NCBI GenBank assembly: GCA_049603835.1
Contig: JBMYSZ010000012.1
Coordinates: 39,410-103,409 of the forward strand
DNA from: Mangrovicoccus sp049603835
GTDB taxonomy: Bacteria; Pseudomonadota; Alphaproteobacteria; Rhodobacterales; Rhodobacteraceae
Reading direction: 5' to 3'
DNA: 64,000 bases
Both the position numbers and the translations under genes were made by a program. Each line of letters begins with the position of its first letter. Position 1 is the first letter of the stretch. The notes beneath the pieces are model-generated. The model was not told where the DNA came from. It ran no database searches and saw only the letters and a list, made by a program, of their open reading frames with translations. Below are positions 17,302 through 25,958 of this stretch, in pieces.

Positions 17302-18594
17302 TTAGGCGGTGGCTTTGGTCAATGCCTGATCCAGATCGGCAATCAGGTCATTTGCGTCTTCGATCCCGATGGACAAACGCACCACATTTGGCGCGGCGCC
17401 TGCGGCTTCTTGCTGTTCAGGCGTCAACTGCCGGTGGGTGGTGGAGGCCGAATGGATGATCAGCGACCGCGCATCGCCCAAATTCGCCACATGGGAAAAG
17501 ATCTCTACCGCATCCACCAGTTTTACACAGGCTTCATAGCCACCCTTCACCGCAAAGGTGAACAAGGCTCCGGCGCCTTTCGGGCAGACCTTGGCCACGC
17601 GGTCGTGATAGGGCGAAGACGGCAGGCCCGCATAGGTCACGAAATCAACCCGCGGATCATTTTCCAGCCAAGTCGCCACTTTCACTGCATTTTCCACATG
17701 GCGCTGCATGCGAAGCGACAGGGTCTCGATCCCCATCAGCGTGTAATGAGCCCCTTGCGGGTTCATGGTCATGCCCAGATCGCGCAGCCCCACAGCGATA
17801 GAGTGGAAAGTATAGGCCAGATGACCAAAGGTTTCGTGGAATTTCAGCCCATGATAGGCGGGTTCCGGTGCGCTGAGTGACGGGAATTTATCCGAGGCCG
17901 ACCAGTCAAATTTGCCGGAATCCACCACCGCGCCTCCGGTGACGGTGCCATTGCCGGTCAGATATTTGGTGGTGGAGTGAACGACCAATGTCGCGCCCAG
18001 CTCGATCGGGCGGCAGAGATACGGGGTCGCAGTGGTGTTATCGACGATCAAAGGCACACCCGCCGCGTCGGAAACATCGGCAATCGCCTGAACATCGGTG
18101 ACATAGCCGCCGGGATTGGCGATGGCTTCGCAGAACACCGCGCGGGTATTGTCATCAATGGCAGCTTTGACCGCGTCCAGATCATCGAAATCCACGAATT
18201 TCGCGGACCAGCCAAAACGCTTGATCGTCTGGCTGAATTGGGTGACCGTGCCGCCGTAAAGCCGGGTCGAGGCAACCACATTGCAGCCAGGCCCCATAAG
18301 CGGGAACAAAGCCATGATCTGCGCCGCATGGCCAGAGGAGCAGCAGACGCCGCCAACACCGCCTTCTAGGGTGGCGATACGTTCGGCTAGGACTGAAACA
18401 GTTGGGTTGGTTAGGCGGGAATAGATATAGCCCAGCTCTTGCAGATTGAACAAAGCCGCCGCATGTTCCGCATCCCGAAAAACGAAGGCGGTGGATTGAT
18501 AAATCGGCGTTTGCCGAGCGCCCGTGGCCGGATCCGGCGCGGCGCCTGCATGGATTTGTAGCGTGTCAAAACCATATTGCGGTGTGTCAGACAT
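17302..18594 (-). CDS. metY: O-acetylhomoserine sulfhydrylase (PLP-dependent)
   Basis: The 430-residue protein belongs to the Cys/Met metabolism PLP family, MetY branch, which makes homocysteine from O-acetyl-L-homoserine and sulfide. The PLP lysine is Lys210 in VVHSTTKYLTGNG; the phosphate and ring contacts lie around SSGHAAQ (88-94) and DNTTATPY (185-192). The start at 18594 (MSDTPQYGFDT) is preferred over an upstream in-frame ATG because it follows GGGAGGGG and matches the family N-terminus. A tandem 10-base repeat lies upstream at 18656-18675. Cystathionine-type activity is less likely given its length and the insert typical of MetY. Confidence 0.95.
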   Translation of the reverse strand: MSDTPQYGFDTLQIHAGAAPDPATGARQTPIYQSTAFVFRDAEHAAALFNLQELGYIYSRLTNPTVSVLAERIATLEGGVGGVCCSSGHAAQIMALFPLMGPGCNVVASTRLYGGTVTQFSQTIKRFGWSAKFVDFDDLDAVKAAIDDNTRAVFCEAIANPGGYVTDVQAIADVSDAAGVPLIVDNTTATPYLCRPIELGATLVVHSTTKYLTGNGTVTGGAVVDSGKFDWSASDKFPSLSAPEPAYHGLKFHETFGHLAYTFHSIAVGLRDLGMTMNPQGAHYTLMGIETLSLRMQRHVENAVKVATWLENDPRVDFVTYAGLPSSPYHDRVAKVCPKGAGALFTFAVKGGYEACVKLVDAVEIFSHVANLGDARSLIIHSASTTHRQLTPEQQEAAGAAPNVVRLSIGIEDANDLIADLDQALTKATA

Positions 18595-18655
18595 GATGCC
18601 CCCTCCCTTTTGGATTATTGTATATATCCTTAGGGGAAGCCCACCGACGCTACAA

Positions 18656-18675
18656 CGGTCAATGGCGGTCAATGG
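18656..18675. repeat. Tandem 10-base repeat upstream of metY
   Basis: CGGTCAATGG occurs twice in immediate tandem. On the metY strand each copy carries TTGACC-like sequence. It lies about 62 bases upstream of the metY start, next to the end of the cupin gene, and could be a regulator site or a chance duplication. Confidence 0.5.
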
Positions 18676-18688
18676 CTTATCACGGGGC

Positions 18689-19111
18689 TTATCGCGGGAT
18701 GTCGAAATCCGGCGCGGCTAATTCAAAGCCTTGAAATTCAAAGCCCGGCGATACAGTGCAGCCCACCAGCGTATAGTCCCCCATGGTTTCCGCCATTTGC
18801 CAATGGCCCTCAGGCACAATCACCTGCGGCCGCCCCTGGGACAGATCGGGGGTTAGGATATGGTCTTGGGCCGGGCCTTGGTCCGTGGCGGCAAGGGATA
18901 ATCGCAGCGGCGCTCCTGCATAATAATGCCAGATCTCTGCTGCATCGACCCGGTGCCAATGGCTGTGCTCGCCTGCACGCAGCAAGAAGTAAATCGCGGT
19001 GCCAGCGGCGCGTGTACCCTCTGCGGCCTCGGCGCGCCATGTTTCGCGATACCAGCCGCCTTCGGGATGGGCGCTTAGCCCCAAATTTGCGATGATCTCA
19101 TCTGCGGTCAT
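18689..19111 (-). CDS. Cupin family protein (DUF985)
   Basis: A 140-residue single-domain cupin of the DUF985 family. It begins with the typical LGLSAHPEGGWYRETWRA and contains SHWHRVDAAEIWHYYAGAPL, whose histidines and glutamate form the metal-binding cupin motif, and ends with GCTVSPGFEFQGFELA. Members are small metalloproteins of unknown physiological function, sometimes annotated as sugar or epimerase-like. Its start overlaps the stop of the upstream glycosyltransferase by four bases (19108-19111), so the two are translationally coupled. Confidence 0.93.
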   Translation of the reverse strand: MTADEIIANLGLSAHPEGGWYRETWRAEAAEGTRAAGTAIYFLLRAGEHSHWHRVDAAEIWHYYAGAPLRLSLAATDQGPAQDHILTPDLSQGRPQVIVPEGHWQMAETMGDYTLVGCTVSPGFEFQGFELAAPDFDIPR

Positions 19112-20067
19112 AATCCTGTCGCCTCATAGATATCTGGCAGGCGGTGACGCTCTGAAATCAGCGCCTTTTCTACCTCTTTTTCCAAGCAATCCCAAACCCG
19201 GATACGTTCGCCTCTTGGGGGTCTGACCGGCGGCAATTCCTGTTCGGGCCCAACCGAGGCCGGCCCAGCCTTGCCATATACATCGCGCATTATGGCATTG
19301 GGATCAAAGCCAGTTTGCGCAGGCCGTCGCTCATTTAGACGCCGCAAACTGGTCAGCGCCTCATCTTCGTCGCGCTGCCAGTTATTTCCCATACCATGCG
19401 CTTTTGCTCCGGCTTTCGCCTGTCTTTGGGCTTGGCGATGGCGCAGATGGTCTTGGTCCACATATTTCATATGCACCAGCATCAGATCCGGATCGAGCGT
19501 GAAGGGCCGGTCCGCCGAATGAGGCCAAATCCGGCACCGCGTGGCGATCACATGGGGTTTGGAATATAGCGGCAGATATTGCACATGTCGCCGCTGGGCC
19601 AAGATCGGGCGGGTGATATCCAGCGGCTCTTCGGTGGCTGTGTCGTGAAACAGCTCTAGCCCGATCCCGGCGGTGATGGGAAACCGGCTGGCCTTGGCAT
19701 TGAGATAAGCGGAGAGATCGGGATATTTCGCGGGATTGGCGATGAAGACCTCATCCGTGTCATTGAAGATCACCCGATCATAATAGGCCAGCAGCCCGGA
19801 AATCATCCCTGAAATCATCGCGAAACGCTGTTGGTCAAAAGGCGCATTGGCTTTGCGATCGCCCTCGCTAAGGCGCGGAACACGGGTAATATTCAACTGC
19901 TCGGGTGCTTGACCGGGCAAAAGCATCTGCGCCACAGGCTGAACCGAGTCATTATCCAGGATATAGAGATTTTCAGCGCCAAAGAGCTGGCTGTAATAGC
20001 GAAACCAAATGGGCAGGAAGAAGGGCTCATCCCGCAGCATTGTCATACAAGCAATTTTTTCGGCCAT
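19108..20067 (-). CDS. Glycosyltransferase family 2-like protein
   Basis: A 319-residue soluble protein that starts ACMTMLRDEPFFLPIWFRYY and continues with NLYILDNDS, a pattern of family 2/92-type glycosyltransferases common in Rhodobacteraceae. The region VIFNDTDEVFIANP near residue 100 supplies a DxD-like metal/nucleotide-sugar motif. No membrane segment is evident. The donor and acceptor sugars are unknown; a role in exopolysaccharide or protein glycosylation is only a family-based guess. It overlaps the cupin gene by four bases. Confidence 0.82.
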   Translation of the reverse strand: MAEKIACMTMLRDEPFFLPIWFRYYSQLFGAENLYILDNDSVQPVAQMLLPGQAPEQLNITRVPRLSEGDRKANAPFDQQRFAMISGMISGLLAYYDRVIFNDTDEVFIANPAKYPDLSAYLNAKASRFPITAGIGLELFHDTATEEPLDITRPILAQRRHVQYLPLYSKPHVIATRCRIWPHSADRPFTLDPDLMLVHMKYVDQDHLRHRQAQRQAKAGAKAHGMGNNWQRDEDEALTSLRRLNERRPAQTGFDPNAIMRDVYGKAGPASVGPEQELPPVRPPRGERIRVWDCLEKEVEKALISERHRLPDIYEATGL

Positions 20068-20154
20068 TAAACTGGTTTAGATCCCAAGCTGTGCTGATCC
20101 CGCTCTAGCAACTCGCTGCCACAGCGCCAAGTGAGGATATGGCCGCGACAGATA

Positions 20155-20607
20155 TCAAGCCCGTAAATCTTTCGGAGAGCCCATAACCACATAGCTGGTG
20201 ATGGCTGAAACTTGGGGCAAAACGCCCAAAATTTCGGTGTGAAAATGTTTATAGGCGGCCAAATCCGCGCATTCCACCCGTAGCATATATTCCACGGCGC
20301 CGGTGATATTGTGGCATTCCACCACCTCATCCGCGCGGGCAATAGCGGTTTCAAAGGCTTCTTGGCTGGCCTTGGTGTGGCTCGACAAACCGACAGTGAC
20401 CAAAGCGACAAAGCCCTGGCCAATTTTCGTTCGGTCAAGCACCGCGCGATAGCCTGTGATGATGCCTTTGCGCTCTAGCTCTTGCACCCGGCGCAGACAG
20501 GCAGAGGCCGAAAGCCCGACCCGATCGGCCAAAGCCGTATTGCTGATCCGGCCATCGCGAGACAGTTCGCGCAATATTATGCGGTCAATATCATCCATAG
20601 TCTTCAT
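20155..20607 (-). CDS. Lrp/AsnC family transcriptional regulator
   Basis: The 150-residue regulator has an N-terminal winged helix-turn-helix (DRIILRELSRDGRISNTALADRVGLSASACLRRV, residues about 8-41) and a C-terminal RAM/AsnC ligand-binding domain. It is divergent from a LysE-type exporter gene, the classical arrangement of amino-acid-responsive Lrp regulators that control an adjacent exporter. The intergenic region of 73 bases should hold the operator. The effector amino acid cannot be deduced. Confidence 0.95.
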   Translation of the reverse strand: MKTMDDIDRIILRELSRDGRISNTALADRVGLSASACLRRVQELERKGIITGYRAVLDRTKIGQGFVALVTVGLSSHTKASQEAFETAIARADEVVECHNITGAVEYMLRVECADLAAYKHFHTEILGVLPQVSAITSYVVMGSPKDLRA

Positions 20608-20680
20608 TCCTTGTGCAGATTACCTGATCTAAGGGAAAATTCGCAAGCACATTGCCAAAGTTATGCAGGATACTGCGCCC

Positions 20681-21283
20681 ATGTCTTATGAATTACTCAC
20701 TGCTCTGATCCTCTTTGTTTTTGCGGCCTCGATCACGCCGGGGCCCAATAATCTGATGCTTTTGGCATCGGGGGCGAATTTCGGGTTGCGCCGTAGTTTG
20801 CCGCTGATGATCGGCATTTCTCAGGGGCACGCTTTCATGGCGCTGATTTTAGGATTGGGCGTGGCGCAGATATTTGCCTTGGTGACTGGGGCAAAGCTGG
20901 TCCTGACCTTGGCGAGCATTCTTTATATGCTGTATCTCGCTTATAAGATCGCGACCGCCGCGCCTCCATCGGAGCAAAGCGACACCGGGCATCCCCTTAG
21001 CTTTGTGCAAGGCGCGGCCTTTCAATTGGTCAATCCAAAAGGCTGGGCCATGGCGCTGACGGCGGTGACGATTTATCGGCCTGTCGAAGGTCTGGCAGGC
21101 GCCTTTGTGGCTTGGGCCGTGATTGCGACTGTGAACACTGTCTCGGTCACCACATGGGCCATGCTTGGTCAGCAAACTCAGCGGATCCTCACGAGCCCGG
21201 CTCGGCTGCGGCTGTTTAATCGGAGCATGGCGGCGCTTTTGATTATGTCGCTTGTGCCGGTGGTGTGGCAATTGATGGGCTAG
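20681..21283 (+). CDS. LysE/RhtB family amino-acid exporter
   Basis: From the ATG at 20681 the product has 200 residues with six hydrophobic segments. The conserved N-terminal motif ITPGPNNLMLLASGANFGLRR identifies the LysE/RhtB family of inner-membrane amino-acid exporters. An in-frame ATG at 20663 exists, but 20681 gives the usual N-terminus and has AGGA ten bases upstream. It is divergently paired with an Lrp-type regulator that probably senses the exported amino acid. Confidence 0.93.
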   Translation: MSYELLTALILFVFAASITPGPNNLMLLASGANFGLRRSLPLMIGISQGHAFMALILGLGVAQIFALVTGAKLVLTLASILYMLYLAYKIATAAPPSEQSDTGHPLSFVQGAAFQLVNPKGWAMALTAVTIYRPVEGLAGAFVAWAVIATVNTVSVTTWAMLGQQTQRILTSPARLRLFNRSMAALLIMSLVPVVWQLMG

Positions 21284-21382
21284 GGGATGGGCGCAAAAAC
21301 CGTCTGATATCACCATTTCAGAATTGCGGATATTCTGTCGGCGGTCCTGGTAAAGTTGACACGGGATCGGTAAGCGCAAGTT

Positions 21383-22294
21383 ATGATTGATCAGTCCACA
21401 GCACGCGAAAATCTTCATGGCATCATTTTGATGGTGCTTTCTATGGCATGTTTCGCGCTGGAAGATGTCTTTATCAAAACCGCCGCGGCGGAAGTGCCGG
21501 GCAGTCAGGTTTTGTTGCTGATTGGCCTGCCGGGGATGCTGATCTTTATGGCCTGGGCGCGGTGGCAGGGCGAACCTGTGGTGTCCAAGGCGCTTTTTAC
21601 CCTGCCGGTGATGATCCGCAATTTTGGCGAGGTGATCGGCACGGCGGCTATTGTGCAGGCCTTTATCCTATTGCCGCTCTCCACCTCTATGGCGATTTTT
21701 CAGGCAACGCCGCTGGTCGTGACCTTGGGCGCGGCACTTTTCCTAGGTGCGCAAGTGGGCTGGCGCCGTTGGAGCGCAATCGCCGTGGGCTTTTTCGGAG
21801 TGCTCTTGATCATTCGCCCCGGCATGGAGGGCTTTGACCCTGCCACGATTTTTCCGGTGATCACCACCCTTGCCTTAGCCGCGCGCGATCTGGCCACGCG
21901 GTGGATCCCATCCGATGTGAGTTCAGCCCAGCTTTCGACTTATGGCTTTGGCTCTGTGGCGGTGGCGGGGCTTGTATTGCTGCCTTTTGGCGGGCCGCTG
22001 ATTTGGCCTGGCGCGACCAATATGACGATTATGGGCGGGGCTTTGGCTTTTGGCGTGATCGGCTATTACTGGCTGACGGCGGCCAATCGCGTGGGCGAAG
22101 TGGCTGTGGTGACGCCCTTCCGATATACGCGTTTGCTTTTCGCGTTGATCCTTGGCGCGCTGGTCTTTGCAGAGCGACCGGATGTGTTAACGCTCACAGG
22201 GGCAGCTTTGATCTTGGCGTCAGGGCTCTATACCCTCATGCGCGAGGCACATGCGCGGTCCCGCCCTCTTTCCACCGGCAAAACACCCGGTTAA
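21383..22294 (+). CDS. EamA/DMT family transporter
   Basis: A 303-residue inner-membrane protein with ten predicted hydrophobic segments in two EamA repeats (first starting at ILMVLSMACFALEDVFIK, second around RDLATRWIPSDVSSAQL). Family members export amino acids, nucleotides or other metabolites, or import S-adenosylmethionine; the substrate is unknown. It ends 43 bases before the enolase start, and whether the two share a transcript is unclear. It may function with the preceding exporter only by chance of position. Confidence 0.92.
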   Translation: MIDQSTARENLHGIILMVLSMACFALEDVFIKTAAAEVPGSQVLLLIGLPGMLIFMAWARWQGEPVVSKALFTLPVMIRNFGEVIGTAAIVQAFILLPLSTSMAIFQATPLVVTLGAALFLGAQVGWRRWSAIAVGFFGVLLIIRPGMEGFDPATIFPVITTLALAARDLATRWIPSDVSSAQLSTYGFGSVAVAGLVLLPFGGPLIWPGATNMTIMGGALAFGVIGYYWLTAANRVGEVAVVTPFRYTRLLFALILGALVFAERPDVLTLTGAALILASGLYTLMREAHARSRPLSTGKTPG

Positions 22295-22337
22295 ACCGCG
22301 CCTCAAAGGCAAACTGCTCAGAATAGGGGCCCCTTCT

Positions 22338-23615
22338 ATGAGTACGATTATTGATATTATTGGCCGCGAGATCCTCGACAGCCGTGGTAACCCGACCGTC
22401 GAAGTTGACGTGATCCTTGAAGACGGCACGATGGGCCGCGCGGCTGTTCCGTCTGGCGCCTCCACCGGCGCGCATGAAGCAGTTGAAAAGCGTGATGGCG
22501 ATGCGGCACGCTATAAGGGCAAAGGCGTTCTCGAAGCCGTGGCTGCGGTCAATGGCGAGATCGCCGAAGGCCTGGTGGGCATGGATGCGACCGAGCAAGT
22601 GGCCATCGATAATGCCATGATCGAAATGGACGGCACCTCGAATAAAGGCCGCCTGGGCGCGAATGCGATCCTTGGTGTGTCCTTGGCCGTCGCGAAAGCC
22701 GCCGCTGATTACACCGCTCAGCCGCTTTTCCGCTATGTGGGCGGCACTTCGGCGCGGGTTCTGCCGGTTCCTATGATGAATATCATCAATGGCGGCGAGC
22801 ATGCGGATAATCCGATCGATATCCAAGAATTCATGATCATGCCGGTGTCGGCGGCGAATATCAAAGAAGCCGTGCGCATGGGGTCCGAAGTATTCCACAC
22901 GCTGAAAAAAGACCTCTCGGCGGCGGGCCTGTCCACTGGTCTGGGCGATGAGGGCGGCTTTGCGCCGATGCTGAATTCGACCCGTGACGCGTTGGACTTC
23001 ATCCTGAAATCTATCGAAACCGCTGGCTATAAGCCGGGCGAAGATATCTATCTGGCGTTGGACTGTGCCTCGACCGAATATTTCAAAGACGGCAAATATG
23101 AGATGGCGGGCGAGGGGCTTTCGCTCACTTCCGAGGAAAATGCCGACTACCTGGTCAAGCTTTGCGGTGATTATCCGATCATCTCCATCGAAGATGGTAT
23201 GGCCGAAGATGACTGGGAAGGTTGGAAAATCCTGACCGAGAAGCTGGGCGCAACAGTTCAGCTGGTTGGCGACGATTTGTTCGTAACCAACCCGGCGCGT
23301 CTGGCGGATGGTATTGCTCAGGGCGTGGCCAATTCCATGCTGGTGAAAGTGAACCAGATCGGCTCCCTTACCGAGACGCTGAAGGCGGTCGATATGGCTC
23401 ATCGCGCGCGCTACACGAATGTGATGTCGCACCGCTCTGGTGAAACCGAAGACGCGACCATCGCCGATCTGGCAGTGGCGACCAATTGCGGCCAGATCAA
23501 AACCGGCTCGCTGGCGCGCTCTGACCGGCTCGCGAAATATAACCAGCTGATCCGCATCGAAGAGCTGCTGGGTGAAACCGCAGAATATGCGGGGAAGTCG
23601 ATCCTGAAGGGCTAA
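22338..23615 (+). CDS. eno: Enolase
   Basis: The 425-residue glycolytic enzyme converts 2-phosphoglycerate to phosphoenolpyruvate. The start MSTIIDIIGREILDSRGNPT at 22338 is the family N-terminus. Metal ligands appear as Asp in LALDCAST, Glu in ISIEDGMAEDDW and Asp in LVGDDLFVTN; the catalytic lysine is in LVKVNQIGS (about residue 339), followed by the signature MSHRSGETED. Length is normal. A hairpin terminator follows 23 bases after the stop. Confidence 0.98.
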   Translation: MSTIIDIIGREILDSRGNPTVEVDVILEDGTMGRAAVPSGASTGAHEAVEKRDGDAARYKGKGVLEAVAAVNGEIAEGLVGMDATEQVAIDNAMIEMDGTSNKGRLGANAILGVSLAVAKAAADYTAQPLFRYVGGTSARVLPVPMMNIINGGEHADNPIDIQEFMIMPVSAANIKEAVRMGSEVFHTLKKDLSAAGLSTGLGDEGGFAPMLNSTRDALDFILKSIETAGYKPGEDIYLALDCASTEYFKDGKYEMAGEGLSLTSEENADYLVKLCGDYPIISIEDGMAEDDWEGWKILTEKLGATVQLVGDDLFVTNPARLADGIAQGVANSMLVKVNQIGSLTETLKAVDMAHRARYTNVMSHRSGETEDATIADLAVATNCGQIKTGSLARSDRLAKYNQLIRIEELLGETAEYAGKSILKG

Positions 23616-23638
23616 GGCTCTGATAGTACGAAACTGCG

Positions 23639-23664
23639 CGCCCCGGAAACGGGGCGTTTGCGTT
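23639..23664 (+). terminator. Terminator of eno
   Basis: CGCCCCG pairs with CGGGGCG around a GAAA tetraloop, followed by TTTGCGTTT. It lies 24 bases after the enolase stop in the convergent gap with the Fur-family gene. Confidence 0.75.
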
Positions 23665-23729
23665 TAAAGACTGGCGCATGAGAGGTCAGTGATTTCTTGC
23701 AACGCTTTATTCGGCGCTGACGGAAAATC

Positions 23730-24140
23730 TCACTTTTTCAGCGGCACGCCATAAAGTTCTAGCCGGTGACCCTTCAGCTGATAGCCGAGCTTTGCCGCTA
23801 TTCTTTCTTGTAGTTCTTCGATTTCGCGATCCACGAATTCAATCACTTGGCCGGAATTAATATCAATCAAATGGTCATGATGGTCGCGATCCGCGCTTTC
23901 ATAGCGGGCGCGCCCGTCGCCGAATTCATGCTTTTCCAAAATACCCGCCTCATCAAACAACTTTACCGTGCGATAGACGGTGGCCAGCGAGATCTTTTCA
24001 TCGACCTCTGTGGCGCGGGCATAAAGCTCTTCGACATCCGGGTGGTCATGGGCGTCTTCGAGCACCATCGCAATGGTCCGCCGCTGATCCGTCATGCGTA
24101 AGCCCTTTGCTTCGCAGCGCTTGATGATATTTTCGCCCAT
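23730..24140 (-). CDS. Fur family metal-responsive repressor (Fur/Mur type)
   Basis: A 136-residue Fur-family regulator: N-terminal winged helix (LRMTDQRRTIAMVLEDAHDHPDVEEL with the recognition stretch SLATVYRTVKLFDEAGIL, residues about 15-65) and a C-terminal metal-binding dimer domain. The histidine cluster DRDHHDHLID around residue 86 matches Fur/Mur rather than the heme-binding HxH signature of Irr. The CxxC zinc motifs of E. coli Fur are absent. In Rhodobacteraceae the closest homologues act as Mur or Fur, responding to manganese or iron; which one applies here is not decided by sequence. Confidence 0.9.
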   Translation of the reverse strand: MGENIIKRCEAKGLRMTDQRRTIAMVLEDAHDHPDVEELYARATEVDEKISLATVYRTVKLFDEAGILEKHEFGDGRARYESADRDHHDHLIDINSGQVIEFVDREIEELQERIAAKLGYQLKGHRLELYGVPLKK

Positions 24141-24223
24141 AAGATCCTAGTCATTTGGCTGAACAGGTCAGAGAGTTTTAAGCGATTTGCGCCGCTGGGG
24201 CTAGCCTCTTGTCCGCGCAATTC

Positions 24224-25123
24224 TCAGAGCTTTAGGACGCCGTCCATCACGGAAACAGCACTGCCGGACACCCAGACACGCGATGCGCCGGGGCTGGGGC
24301 TTTCGGCGCGGACCTGGATTTGGCTCGGCCGCCCCATGGTGACGCCCTGGGAAATGGCATAATGCACGGGCGCATCCAAAATCTGGCAGTGATAGGCGGC
24401 CAGCGCTGCGGCGGCGCTGCCGGTGGCGGGATCCTCGGGGATATTTTCCAAAGGCGCAAAGACCCGCAGATCCAGTTTGTCCGCTCCGTCCCGCACGAAA
24501 GCTGCCAGACACATGACTCCGCCGGGCAGGCTATGGCGATCAGCGGCGGTCTCAAAGGCGGCGGTGACGGGTTTGCAGGCCTCTAGCGCCTTTGTATCCG
24601 TTAGCTCGACCAATGCGAAAGCCAGCCCCTTGCTAGCGAATTGCGGTTCATGCAGCGCGGTTTCGATCTGCTGCGGCGACAGCCCCAACATTGCCGCGGC
24701 CAATTCCGGTGCCAGGGGTCCGAAGCATTCCAAATCCGTATCCGTCTGCAATTCCGCCTGCCATAGATCGCCACTTTGGGACATGGCGCAGGGGATCGGG
24801 CCGACGCCTTCTTCGAGGGTGATTTGCGGCCCCGTAGCCATGCCGAAAGCCTCGCCTTGCATCGCAAGGGCAATTGCCGTGCCAATGGTCGGATGGCCGG
24901 CGAAAGGGATTTCTAAGGTCGGGGTGAAAATCCGAACTTTGGCGGTGCCGGTCTCTGTTTCTGGCGGGAATACAAAGGTGGTTTCCGAGAAATTGAACTC
25001 GCGGGCAATGGCCTGCATGGCTTTCGGCTCTAGCCCGCGCGCATCGGGGAAAACTGCCAAGGGATTGCCGCCAAAGGCTTGGTCCGTGAAAACATCGAGA
25101 ACGCGAAACGCATATTCCGGCAT
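24224..25123 (-). CDS. PhzF family isomerase-like protein
   Basis: A 299-residue PhzF-fold protein with two alpha/beta-barrel halves like diaminopimelate epimerase. The N-terminus YAFRVLDVFTDQAFGGNPLAV and catalytic Glu47 in FNFSETTFV are conserved, as is the second-half motif DPATGSAAAALAAY near residue 240. PhzF itself isomerises a phenazine precursor, but stand-alone homologues like this one have unknown substrates and no phenazine genes are nearby. The ATG at 25123 is preferred to the TTG just before it. Confidence 0.9.
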   Translation of the reverse strand: MPEYAFRVLDVFTDQAFGGNPLAVFPDARGLEPKAMQAIAREFNFSETTFVFPPETETGTAKVRIFTPTLEIPFAGHPTIGTAIALAMQGEAFGMATGPQITLEEGVGPIPCAMSQSGDLWQAELQTDTDLECFGPLAPELAAAMLGLSPQQIETALHEPQFASKGLAFALVELTDTKALEACKPVTAAFETAADRHSLPGGVMCLAAFVRDGADKLDLRVFAPLENIPEDPATGSAAAALAAYHCQILDAPVHYAISQGVTMGRPSQIQVRAESPSPGASRVWVSGSAVSVMDGVLKL

Positions 25124-25194
25124 CAAAGCACCTTTTGGGAAAATGGCGGGCAGGAGATGATGCCCGCCGGGAACTGATCGAGGGGAGCGTGGCC

Positions 25195-25884
25195 CTAGCT
25201 GGCTGGGCTGGTGATCCCCATTTCCTGATGGATTTGCTGCACGCTCGGCCCATCCAAGCCCAGAGCCGCGGCCAATGACTGCAAATATTGCGCCTCGGCA
25301 ATGTTATCCACGGTGATCGCCATCAAAGACATGCGGTACACCTGTTCGCGGCTTTGCGCGCCCGCATCTTTGGCCAGAGCGGTGACATCCAAGGGGGCTT
25401 CGAGTTGCTCTTTGACGAAAGCCATCTCTTCTGGCGTTGCCTCGCCCAAATGTTCGATGATCTTAGCCTGTTCTTCCGCATCGATTTGCCCATCAGCTTT
25501 CGCCGCCTGGATCATCGCGCGGATCATCAGCCGCGCATTTTCTTCGGCCATCACTTCTAGCTGCGTGTCTTTGGTCACGGTCTCGAACACATCCGCCCAT
25601 TTATTGCCCGCAGCAGCCATCATGCCGCCCATGCCCGCCATCGCAGCATCGGTTCCCGTGCCGCCCAAGCCGAATTTATTCATCATATTGGTCATGCCAT
25701 CGCGCCCGCCGGGCAGGCCCATTTTCTCGGCCATATTGCCAAGATTTTCCGCCATGCCGCCCGATTGCATATCGCCCATTTTCGCCTTTAGCCCGGCCAT
25801 GCCGCCCATTCGCTGATATTTCTCCAGCCCTTTGGCCGCGGCAAAGCCAATACCCACATTGATCATGGTTTTCATAAAGCTCAT
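25195..25884 (-). CDS. TerB-like/DUF533 protein
   Basis: The 229-residue protein has a Gly/Met-rich N-terminal half (GGMAGLKAKMGDMQSGGMAE, GMGGMMAAAG) and a C-terminal helical TerB-like domain from about residue 100 (RLMIRAMIQAAKADGQIDAEEQAKI), as in DUF533 proteins such as YebE. The acidic helices could bind metal ions. A weakly hydrophobic N-terminus (INVGIGFAAAKGLE) may associate with the membrane. Function is unknown. It lies between selO and the PhzF gene on the same strand. Confidence 0.85.
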   Translation of the reverse strand: MSFMKTMINVGIGFAAAKGLEKYQRMGGMAGLKAKMGDMQSGGMAENLGNMAEKMGLPGGRDGMTNMMNKFGLGGTGTDAAMAGMGGMMAAAGNKWADVFETVTKDTQLEVMAEENARLMIRAMIQAAKADGQIDAEEQAKIIEHLGEATPEEMAFVKEQLEAPLDVTALAKDAGAQSREQVYRMSLMAITVDNIAEAQYLQSLAAALGLDGPSVQQIHQEMGITSPAS

Positions 25885-25958
25885 GGCGTTTCCTCCCTTG
25901 GGATTCCCTGACCCAAGCTTAAGCCCGGAACTGTAACGCTTTTGCGGGGCGTTTCGTC

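Noticed and set aside
18595..18688. SAM-II riboswitch upstream of metY
   Set aside because: I could not find the expected pseudoknot pairing; only a tandem 10-mer is visible.
21366..21386. TTGACA...AGTTAT promoter-like pair before the EamA transporter
   Set aside because: The implied transcription start would fall after the ATG at 21383, so it would need a leaderless or shorter protein for which there is no support.
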